Assembly (NCBI GenBank): GCA_009760855.2
Contig: WPIO01000001.1
Span: 7,001,001 to 7,065,000 of the forward strand
Reading direction: 5' to 3'
DNA length: 64,000 nucleotides
Source of the DNA: Cristatella mucedo
Lineage: Eukaryota > Bryozoa > Phylactolaemata > Cristatellidae
Shown here: piece after piece, positions 55,236 to 64,000 of the stretch
How positions within the stretch are numbered: the stretch's first letter is position 1
Layout: each line of letters opens with the position of its first letter
Translations under genes and position numbers: made by a program
Notes under the pieces: generated by a model
What the model saw: only the letters and a program-made list of their open reading frames with translations
Database searches by the model: none
What the model was told of the DNA's origin: nothing

Positions 55236-55628
55236 CCTTCGAGCACCTCAAATTCTCTCAACTCACTTGCTGCATGCATTGACGAAATCCGCACATGGAT
55301 GGCAGCAAATTTTCTAAAACTAAACGATGATAAAACTAACTTACTAGTTATGGGCAAACCCAGTGTGATTCAGAGATTGGAAAGGCTGACTCTCAAAATT
55401 GGCTCTGCCAGCATATCTCCAGTTGAATCAGCTCGAAATGTAGGTGTCATATTCCAAAGTGACCTCTCGTTAGACGACCATATCAGCTCCACAGTCACAT
55501 TTTGTTTATTTTTGAGGCATGATTTTACTTACCATTCAATTGCATTTCCCTTTGCAGCAAATGGAAAGCGCCTAGAAAGAGATTAAGTTCTTTGAGGGCG
55601 CTTTATCAACTGCATAATAATAATAATA
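55236..55628 (+). mobile_element. LINE family A, internally deleted copy
   Basis: Reverse transcriptase residues [20 protein letters not shown] through [10 protein letters not shown] are followed directly by the 3' region (GAAAGCGCCTAGAAAGAG) and an ATA/ATT tail. About 650 bp present in the 42604 copy are missing. Confidence 0.88.
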
Positions 55629-55639
55629 ACAATTATTAT

Positions 55640-55745
55640 TAGAAAACGAAAGCCAATATTTTGTTTGGCTACGACACCTACACGAGCGAAGATGGAGAGA
55701 GTGAAAGAATAGGGCGATAAGAACGAACCCTACGGTGTCACGTAC
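55640..55745 (-). mobile_element. LINE reverse transcriptase scrap
   Basis: The minus strand reads GSFLSPYSFTLSIFARVGVV and AKQNIGFRF, the segment just before the YADD box in LINE A-like proteins. It is wedged between two family A copies. Confidence 0.55.
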
Positions 55746-55756
55746 TTGAATGCCTA

Positions 55757-57335
55757 ATAATAATAATAATAATAATGCACTTGATAAAGCGCCCTCAGAG
55801 AACTCAATCTCTTTCTAGGCGCTTTACATTTACTGCAAATGGAAACGCAACTGAATGGTGAGTAATATCATGCTTGATAAACAACATCAATAACATGGTT
55901 AGGGGTGGTATACACAGGGTCAGCATGCAAATGTGGTTAGTGGCAGCATGCACAGTGTCAGCACGCATAAGCACATGAAGACGAATCACAGGGACCCACT
56001 TAATGCTGTCCTAAATAGATGTGTTTGATGTTCTTTTAGATGTGGTCAAGTCAGGGGATGTTATGACACAAGTCGGGATGGAGTTCCAGGCTTTGGGAGC
56101 ATACGAACTAAATGCACGGTCTCCAAAGGATTTGAAGTTTGTACGAGGTATCGGTAGACTGTTAGATTCCGAAAAGCAGGTAGTACGATGCTTGGCCTGG
56201 TGGGGGAGTAGATCTGAGAGATAAGCTGGAGCCAAAGAATGAAGTGACATAAAAGTGAGCGACAAAACCTTGAAGTCGATCCGTTGCTTGACTGATAGCC
56301 AGTGCAGGTCGGCGAGAAGTGGTGTGATGTGGCAACTGCGACGCTCACGACAGACAAGCCTAGTTCCAAAGTTTTGCACCAGCTGTAATCGCGCGATTGC
56401 ACATGCCGGTAGGCCAGCAAGCAGTGAGTTACAGGAGTTAAGGCGGAATGTCACAAATGCATGGACCAACTTAGACGTGGTATCCTTATTTAAACAAGCT
56501 CGAATTTTAGCAATGTTATGTAGTTGAAAGTAGGAAGATTTGACTGTGGAGCTGATGTGGTCATCTAACGAGAGGTCACTTTGGAACATGACATCTAGAT
56601 TTTGAGCTGATTCAAGTGGAAATATGCTGGCAGAGCTAATTTTGAGCGTAAGCCTTTCCAATTTCTGAATCACACTGGGTTTGTCCATAACTAGTAAGTT
56701 AGTTTTATCATCGTTTAGTTTTAGAAAATGTGCTGCCATCCATGTGCGGATGTCATCAATACATGCAGCAAGTGAGTTGAGAGAATTCGAGGTGCTCGAA
56801 GGCTGGGAGGGATGAACGCAAAGGTACAACTGAGTGTCATCCGCATAGAAGTGAAAGCCTAGATTGTGCTTGGCAATCACATCAGCAAGAGGGAGAGTAT
56901 AAACCATGAAAAGAACCGGACCTAGCACGGAGCCCTGAGGTACCCCATATTTCAAAGGTACTTCGGATGATCTTTTTCCATTCACGTCAATACTCTGGAG
57001 TCTGCCACTGAGATAGGACCTGAACCATTGCAGAGCAGTGCCAGTGATGCCCAGGCGAGATGAGAGGCGCTCTAGAAGAACTTGGAGATCGATAGTATCA
57101 AAAGCGTCCGAAAGATCGAGCAAAACAAGCAGAGACACTCTACATATGTCTGCATTCCTGAGTAGGTCGTTGTACACCCTAAGCGATGCTGACTCTGTGG
57201 AGTGATTAGCTCTAAAGCCAGATTGGAACTTACTAGCAAGGTTTGAAGTTTCAATATATGAGTTCAGCTGGTCCGCCACGACCTGTTCCAGTGCCTTTGA
57301 TAGCAATGGTAGAAGGCAGACTGGGCGGTAGTTAC
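55757..57335 (-). mobile_element. LINE family A, long copy with open reverse transcriptase
   Basis: The copy is flanked by ATGCCTA (55750-55756 and 57336-57342), a likely 7-bp target duplication. It is 5'-truncated inside the NYRPVCLLPLLSKALEQ block and ends 3' in ATT repeats. Confidence 0.9.
56011..57335 (-). pseudogene. CR1/L2-like LINE reverse transcriptase, N-terminally truncated
   Basis: The frame is open for more than 431 codons down to the stop at 56011. In order it shows the RT motifs FQSGFRANHSTESASLRV, LLVLLDLSDAFDTID (motif A Asp), [20 protein letters not shown] (motif B), [11 protein letters not shown] (motif C, both Asp), [12 protein letters not shown], and the C-terminal [20 protein letters not shown] and [18 protein letters not shown]. 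All palm catalytic residues are intact. The endonuclease and the RT N-terminus are missing because of 5' truncation, so the copy cannot be autonomous. It is not a host gene. Confidence 0.9.
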
Positions 57336-57472
57336 ATGCCTATACGAATAAAGCTATCGAATCAGCTGCTCTATACTTCTGCTGCAGATCGCATTTATTT
57401 TAACTTCCGCCCCGTCCTTTGCCGGTACTTTGCCGAAACCTACTCCGTCGACTCATGTGCTACGTATCCACA

Positions 57473-57691
57473 TCAGCACGCTTCCGGCTTGCTATGGCGC
57501 ACCGAAAGCAGCTGGCGGCCTTTAGATGTGTTGATGGTAACTCTCAGACGCACCGGCGATTTTTCCTCGTGATATGACTTCGCCGGAGATGGAAATGCAC
57601 GGCTGCTGCGCACGATTTCGCCAAGCTCGTTAACGGCTAAGAACTCATACCAAGCAGTCGGTTCCTTCTGAGCTGAGGTTGTCGAGCGCAT
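57473..57691 (-). other. Unassigned minus-strand ORF of 72 codons
   Basis: The frame reads TSAQKEPTAWYEFLAVNELG, then SRAFPSPAKSYHEEKSPVRL and RVTINTSKGRQLLSV. It looks protein-like and may be a single exon or a fragment. No splice sites or family match support a function. Confidence 0.25.
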
Positions 57692-57699
57692 TTACACCT

Positions 57700-59397
57700 T
57701 GGGTATGTCGTTACGTCTGCCCCTTCCTTAGAGGGCCCTTTGGTCGTAAAAATCGAGATCTCTATGGCCAAGGCTCAAGATGGAGGCTGGTGTAGCTCTA
57801 GTGCCAACGAAAAGGAGTTTGGTGCAGCGCTGTGTCCTAATCTGTTACAGAGCACCACGTTGCGATGGGCCAAGCGACTCCAACTGTGTCAACGATCTAT
57901 CTGGGAGCCTCCCCTAACATGTCTGCTGAATTTACTTCTTACTTAGCGTGAATATCTTGATAACTTTTAGCAAACCGAATTAAACAGCAGGCTTTTAAAA
58001 TTCCGTGAAAGATTGACCTATCAGTTTCCATTAACGACCTTTTCTTTAAGAAATTTGTAATGTTCAGACAGGATAGCACCCGATTGATGCTCGGCTTTGA
58101 ATGTTACGAAAATTGCTATCACGTGCACTTTTGAGATTTAAATACTCACACGTGCTAAGAATTCATTACGAATGCGATATCTTCGACACGCTTATGAAAC
58201 CCACTGGTACTGTGAAAGGATAAAAGAAGCTTTAATCCGCTACAATCTGAGAGAGAGATATCTACCGGGCATTTAGACTGGTTAAATAATTTCAATTTAA
58301 TCGCTCAGTATTTAAGAATATCGGCTTTTCTCTATCTATAGATGTAGATTATACCATGACCATATGCGTATGACCTCCAAGAATGATAGTGTATGGCTTA
58401 TAAGCGGAGCATTTTTATGGATGGATACAACCGAACTCCATCTTCCTGCTTTTAAATTAACTTACCCATAAATATAAAATTAACCTTAAAATTCACATTG
58501 ATCTGGGTGCAGATACGATTTTAATTATATTGCCAGCCTGCAAGATATGTTTGCTAAATCTATTGCTTTACCCTCCCAATCTTAAAAAGCTAGAACATAT
58601 AAAATGTCGGCTAATGCACTTCGAAATCCAGAGCATACAATTCCGAATCACAAAATTAGTAAGCTGCTATAGCCCATGGAGCTAGGGACGAGACACGGGA
58701 CTCATTGTGAAAATCTTGGTGAAGAGTAAAGCCCGAGGCACCAAGCATTCGCTGAATTAATTCTCTCCGCCAAATGAGAACTAAAAAGCAGAACGTTTGA
58801 CCAAGATGCTGATCCCTACTTTCTCTGTCTCGTGTTGGCTATCAAAAACTTACTGTTCGACGGGATCGCCTTAAACCAATTCCGTTTGAGACTCGCTAAT
58901 GTTTAATATACCTTCGGTCCAAGTTTTGTTAATCTTAAAAATACAAAATTTATTAGGTTTTTGAATGAATAACTAGTTTAAGAGAGTAAGACTATCGTAC
59001 TAATGTCATCGACAAACCAGGGCCCAGGGGTGAGGAACCAGAGGGCTCCATCCCGCGCGTACCTAAAGTCGTTCACTTTCATTTATGATAGGCTGCCTCT
59101 GGAAAGGTTAGGTCGGCCCGCCTTGATTTAATACGGGCTGCATCTATCTCGAAGAACATGCTTATTGACCATCTTAAATTCACAACCCTCATAGCTCGTG
59201 CATGGGAGAGAAGCCTTAGGCTTCCTAACCTGTGTCATCTATCTTAATAGCCCTCGTGGTATATTAAACTTTTTTTAAATGTTTCAATGATGAAAGCCTT
59301 TACGAAATTATTTGTAATACAAGGATAATATTTGGGATCGGCTCTATAATATGATGCCAAAATGTTTGGTTGCTAAATCAGCCAAGAGATGATAGTT
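57700..59397. other. AT-rich intergenic sequence
   Basis: No gene is recognisable. Around 59010-59230 decayed frames could be another LINE remnant, but the match is too weak to call. Confidence 0.55.
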
Positions 59398-59566
59398 GCT
59401 CGGTGTCTTAGCCCAAGGGTAACGCGCTCGCTCTTCACGACCTAGACGGTGGGTTCGAGTCCTGCAGTTGGCGATCCTTTATTGCCCACTGCAAGCGGTG
59501 GCGACAGCTGGTGAGGCTCTTTTGCCTCTATACAAATGAGGCTGTTGAATCAGCTAACCTTACACC
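59398..59566 (+). repeat. tRNA-derived SINE (SINE I), best-preserved head
   Basis: It has an A-box-like TTAGCCCAAGGG (59409-59420), a perfect B box GGTTCGAGTCC (59452-59462), GATCCTTTATTGCCCACTGC, and the tail CAAATGAGGCTGTTGAATC. The spacing of the boxes is tRNA-like, so it could be transcribed by RNA polymerase III. Confidence 0.87.
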
Positions 59567-60404
59567 ACTATACGTTAAGGACATGGATTCGCCATAATGA
59601 CTGACACGCTGTGCTATCACCATCATATGTGTACGAATCGGTGCGGTTTCTACCATTAGCTAGCCGTATTTCTAGACACTAGCTCCAGCACTATTTGGTC
59701 ATACAGAACTGACCTATGGAGCCCATTAAGAGAGTTATACTTTGTGATAAAAGCTTTAGTTTTCATTAATAGTGTGCATGACATGTGCGATATTTTAGTT
59801 TCGTTTTGTTAGATATGGAGACTTTGACAAAAAATCTTTCGCGATACCAATAACTAGAAGCCTTCAGATGGGCCATCATTTACTCTGTTCTGAAGTCACT
59901 TATAACTTTTCAGCGTATTTAACGAGCGTCCGTCAACCTTCACAAGATATGGCGCAAAGATCTTAGTCCAGTTGATAAAGATTCTCGATGGGTACGTTTG
60001 GCGTGCAGGCAAGTTCTATGATATGGATAAAATAGACGATTTGGTCGGTGATTTGATTCACTCTTAGCCGATGCAGTCAGCTATTACAGATAAGTTAGGC
60101 GACGCTCTCCATGGTAAGCCTTACTTTTCAATAGCTTTTCGAGCACACGTTAATCGGAAATACGGAGGCTCCTCGAGTGGCAAATGTACGCATGCCTAGA
60201 TCAGGACTGGCTGTCAATCGACTAGCATACGAGGTCTGTGATACATTGTACCAATCTATCTAAAGCCAAGGTCAAGTCTGGCTTCTATAAAAACATACTG
60301 GAGTCGCAGATGAACAATAAAACATGCTGATATCGATCATTAACCGTCTCCTTAACCACTCCCAGTTCAGCACCTTACCTACTAGTGTGTCAGATATGTA
60401 TATA

Positions 60405-60966
60405 AGATTAGAGAGTCCATCCTAAAGTAGCATCCCCATTGTACTGCTGGATCGTTCGGTAGCGTTTGATACAAGTAATCATCAAGTCCTTCTCGAGCAC
60501 CAATCATCTCGCGCTGTGCATCACTGGCGCCGCACTGCAGAGGTTTAGGTCCTATCTCTGTGGAGATTTCACAGCATGGATGCAAACGGGCACCAAAGAT
60601 CCCAGGAGCCTTTAAAGTGTGATGTACCCCAGGAATCTGCACTTGTTCCACTTCTTTTAACAATCTATACCCCCCTTTTACCGAAGTAATCGCCAACCAT
60701 AGTCTAGGCTTTCATTTTTATGCAAATGACGCAGCGGTACCTGTGTTTTCCACGAACTCCAGATGTCTGACGTCACCACATATCCCGAGTTGGCGACATT
60801 AAAAAATCCACCTGTTCGCAACTGCATTTGCTCCGAGCTCATGCTTGCTGGCCCTGTAACAAGATAACCAACTGACACGCTTCTTTGCCAGCATATGTAT
60901 AGTGCCCTGAAAGATACTTAGTTCTCTTAGGGTGTCATGTGCAAAGGTCGTATTATTATCATTATG
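60405..60966 (+). mobile_element. LINE family A, old internally deleted copy
   Basis: Plus-strand pieces correspond to the RT block from motif A to motif C. Examples are GTACTGCTGGATCGTTCGG, CATCACTGGCGCCGCACTGC and CTTTCATTTTTATGCAAATG, which carries a decayed YADD. The copy then jumps to the 3' end GTGCCCTGAAAGATACTTAG and a TATTATTATCATTAT tail. Confidence 0.7.
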
Positions 60967-61964
60967 CTGGTATGAGTATAAACAACCGCATGAATGTCGG
61001 TGACTTAAAAACTCACTTAAGGAAGTCGTTCTTCAATTTCCTAGCCGTTGCAGTAAGAGTTCTTTTGCGCGTCCGACCATCTGCGGTTGTTCTGCACCAG
61101 TGAGCCTTCATACCTGTATACGCCGAGCTTAAAGTGAGGTAAGAGTATTACCGCAGTAAGAGCGCCTGCGGCTGAGTCAACCTGAGCAGCAGTTTATGAC
61201 TACTAATCTAGGGATTCTGATAGTACAGTCGCTGTCTCAGATTGGATTTCTGCCTGAAGCATTACGTAAATGTCCAGTTTGCAAGAAAAAGATCGCACTG
61301 CGTCCCTTTTAAAGCTCAAAGTGCAAATTTCTAAGTAAACCTAGTTTGAAAAAATGAAGCCCAGAATGTACTCCAAAGGATCTGAGCACGTTTCCCGTAG
61401 ATTTTTTTTTTAGATAAGATTACGTGCGTGCATATTTTTGTACTTTGTATGAATTAGTATTCGCGAAATCGTATCGTACCACGTGACCAAATGGGCCGGT
61501 GGTATTCGGGAGTAAAAAAGCTTTTGAATGGATCAGCTGCTACAAGTTTGGCAGACAGAATGCAGCGAGAGAAGCCGCCGCAACCTCCCCGAAAGAAGGC
61601 ACCTTGTGCTCGCAGAGGCAGGGATTTTGACCAGATTAGAAGTACCCCAGAATTCTGAGAATCCAGGGCTTCTGAAGGCCTGAAGTCAGCCGCGTGGCCG
61701 TAGTCCCTCACGGATGCGCGCGTTTACCAGAAGCACACACTTCCCTACCTAAATGCGAAAGCATGCAGTTCGGCTCACACCCCGAGCAGAAGCAGCGTGC
61801 TGGTATCAACTGTCGACCTCACTCGGCTTGCCCGGCTTGCTTGGGCTGGCGATGCTGCCCGGCACCGCGCTGCGTAAGTCAGCACCCGGTACCGCGGCGA
61901 CGCGGGAGCGGGTGGCTTGGAACGCCTTTTCGTACCTCCTGCTCGACGGCTTCCGGCAACTAAT
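60967..61964 (+). other. Upstream region of the parvin gene
   Basis: No coding frame is supported. The last 300 bases before the parvin ATG are GC-richer and may hold the promoter and 5' UTR. No TATA box is evident. Confidence 0.5.
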
Positions 61965-62115
61965 ATGGCTACGCCGACGACCCCGTCTGGACCCCGAAGT
62001 CCGTCGAGGCTAACTCCAAGCTCCCCAACGTCGACGCTGAGGAAAGATAAGAAAGATGACTCCAGTTTCCTGGATAAGATTGGCACCATTGGGCGCAAGA
62101 AAAAGGCCAGGGAAG
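61965..62115 (+). CDS. parvin: Parvin exon 1
   Basis: It encodes MATPTTPSGPRSPSRLTPSS through KKKARE and one base of an alanine codon, before the donor GTCAGC at 62116. The frame is open upstream, but this is the first ATG. Confidence 0.88.
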
Positions 62116-63929
62116 GTCAGCTCCGTCATGCTTCTCCTGCCCCTCGACGTCCCAATTTAGGTTACCGTGCACCGCGGCTGCAGTGTAGCAGCTCGCGCTG
62201 CCAGCTCGTGAGGCTACCAGCACAATCCTGCTGCTACACTTTCGTGAGCTGCGTCCTTACTTTGTCGCCCGTCCCCCCTCTTGGGGTTCAATCGCCACGC
62301 CACCTGAGGTCAGCGTGGTTGCGTTATCCTTTCACCCGAATCGCGGTCGACGCCTGCTGCTGGCTGCAGCCAGCGCCAGCTTGACCGAAGCCGCGTGTAT
62401 AGCGATTTCGACCTGCCAGTCCAGATCTTTAATGCGTTGGCGGTTTGTGCAATTGGTACCGCTTATCTGTTCCCCCTCCCCGCCTAGCAGCATTTTACCA
62501 ACGGCGAGCACGGCCCTTATCTGCTTGTGTTTCATCAACTTGCTAGTTTTATGCCATCTGCTTATCACTCGATTGTTCCGAAGTGCCTTTCCGGAAAAGC
62601 AGAGGAGCGCTCACACTGTTGGACTTGAATGCATAGCTGGAAAGTGCTTCGTCTGTATTCGGCTTTACTGGAAAGTGCGTTTGCAGCTGACAGCTCGTGA
62701 GCAGGCGTACGAGTAAGTCTGATCCGGTGTTGAGCACTTCCCCATTGCACCGCTATTTGTTAGTAAGTTATCTATGCTTGTCCGTGCGGGCACTAGTTGA
62801 TGTCCTGAGCAGCTATCAGCCTGCATTCAGCAGGCTGTAAAGAATTGCCTGCAACCTCTACAAACAGACCTCACACGACGTGAGTGGGGAAGTTCGAACA
62901 CCCTAAATGTGAGCCAAGTTCGAGGGCAATCTGAGGGAAGCTGTTATTATAAATGGTCGCTTTTCATTTCTGCTTGTGTGTTACAATTGAGCTGCCTTTA
63001 GTTGTTCGTGCAAGAGACGCAGCAAGCTCTTGCAGACCGACACGAAGCTGTTCTCGCCACACTCAGTCTGACGACCCACCCAGTCTGACGAAAGGTGGCT
63101 GCAGCATACTGGCTTGCGAGCCTGTCACCGGTGCCCTGGTTTACTCTTTAAGTGCACTGAATGGAGCAGGAAGGCCATCTGCCATAGGTGCAGAGCAGCC
63201 TTTGTTGTCCCTGGACTACAAGTGTACCCGATTGCTTGGCCTGAGTCGACTTTTGCTATTGTGTCTGACTCGTGAGCAACAGTAGTATTTGGAAGAGGTG
63301 TTACAAGCAGTAGCTGACTGGATGAAGCCTGCTTTGTTCACTTGCCTTAGGGGCAGGGGGGGGTTGGCATTAGCCTCATAAGAAAATCTTGTTTGGAGAC
63401 TATCAGTAGAACGTTTCATTTCCTGCATGCCGGTTGACAATGCAATCCCTTGTTACCTGGTCCCGGCAAAGTTAGTTGTGCTAGTTGCTGTTGCTACGAT
63501 GAACAAGCCACGGAGGACTTTTTTCTTGCAACAGAATAGCGACTAAACGAATTTCTTGTGCATTTGCTCGCAGCACGTGCTTGCTTGCAGCTGCATAGGT
63601 TTAGCGGATTGACTGCCTCATGGGTTGTGCGCTTGTTTGGTGTTGTGCGTTTGGTTTCATGCCCTGATAGTCTTGTGTTCACTCACCTTGGTAGTGTATG
63701 TACCACTGGCAAGGCAGCATGGTTCCATTTTTGGAAGAGTTGCACTGTGCTGTCATCTGTTGCAGCCCAAGATCTGCAGGAAGAGGGGATGAAAGCTATT
63801 GAGAGCGCTGCACCCACAAGCGTTGATCAGCTGGTAGACGCACAAGCTTACAACCTGGAAGAAAACGAGAAGCGGTCAATGGTCGATCCATCATCAAGAA
63901 TTGATCCTAAACTTAAAAGTCTCATACAG
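61965..63929 (+). CDS. parvin: Parvin (actopaxin), first two coding exons
   Basis: Exons 61965-62115 and 63766-63929 join in phase 1 to give 105 residues, and the gene continues beyond the right edge. Parvins bind integrin-linked kinase, paxillin and actin at focal adhesions, as part of the ILK-PINCH-parvin complex. The N-terminus is the Ser/Pro/Thr-rich leader typical of alpha-parvin, followed by a basic DKIGTIGRKKKAREAQDLQE segment. Then comes the conserved ENEKRSMVDPSSRIDPKLKS block that leads into the first calponin-homology domain. The CH domains are outside the window. The ATG has A at -3 and G at +4. The intron is 1.65 kb with a GTCAGC donor. Confidence 0.92.
62116..63765 (+). other. 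Parvin intron 1
   Basis: No repeat family or other gene is recognisable in this 1.65-kb intron. Confidence 0.75.
63766..63929 (+). CDS. parvin: Parvin exon 2
   Basis: The acceptor CTGTTGCAG ends at 63765. The first two bases complete alanine, then QDLQEEGMKAIES, NLEENEKRSMVDPSSRID and PKLKSLIQ follow. The donor GTACAG starts at 63930, in phase 0. Confidence 0.92.
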
Positions 63930-64000
63930 GTACAGAACCGTGCTATGCGTGTGGTTTTATGTAGCTTATTGGCCGAAATTCCCCGTTTCTTATTTTAAAC

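Noticed and set aside
59398..59470. Possible functional tRNA gene
   Set aside because: The A and B boxes are tRNA-like, but the cloverleaf does not close and the sequence continues into a SINE body and tail shared by other copies.

Overview
The window is nuclear DNA of an animal, most likely an invertebrate. It holds parts of three conserved animal genes (CDK11 kinase, a LIN-29/Rotund/Squeeze zinc-finger factor, a parvin), each cut by long GT-AG introns. The space between and inside them is filled with non-LTR retrotransposons, tRNA-derived SINEs, hAT and Tigger DNA transposons and microsatellites. The protein divergence from vertebrates and the repeat mix suggest a repeat-rich invertebrate; I cannot name the phylum from sequence alone.

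Layout. 1-7.7 kb (+): the last six coding exons of CDK11, from before kinase subdomain VI to the stop codon. Its introns carry two miniature hAT elements with 8-bp target duplications; one is a clear SPIN-type element, a family known for horizontal transfer. 7.8-23 kb: an intergenic repeat zone with LINE 3' ends, a dead Tigger/pogo transposase, and a complete but frameshifted BED-finger hAT element (15441-17651) with terminal inverted repeats and a perfect 8-bp target duplication. 23.7-46.4 kb (-): four coding exons of a five-finger LIN-29/Rotund/Squeeze type transcription factor spread over 22.7 kb. The splice phases of all four exons fit each other, and the 16-kb intron between fingers 2 and 3 is packed with LINE copies. 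50.9-54.2 kb: a GC- and CpG-rich block, a candidate promoter region, possibly for the zinc-finger gene. 54-61 kb: more LINEs and SINEs, including a LINE with a 431-codon open reverse transcriptase frame. 61.9-64 kb (+): the first two coding exons of a parvin, running off the right edge.

Repeat biology. Two main LINE families are visible. Family A is CR1/L2-like, ends in ATT repeats, and has near-identical copies at 42604-43916 and 55757-57335. Family B carries endonuclease and reverse transcriptase, ends in ATTAC repeats, and mostly survives as short 3' copies. One family A copy has jumped into the reverse transcriptase region of a family B copy, and removing it rejoins the host frame. Two SINE families are present. 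One has tRNA-like A and B boxes; the other combines a tRNA-like head with a tail that resembles the family A 3' end, suggesting mobilisation by that LINE. I saw no CRISPR array, rRNA operon or bacterial-type gene, and no new defence or metabolic system. The most notable items are the SPIN-type insertion, the complete hAT element, the nested LINEs and the reconstructed zinc-finger gene.
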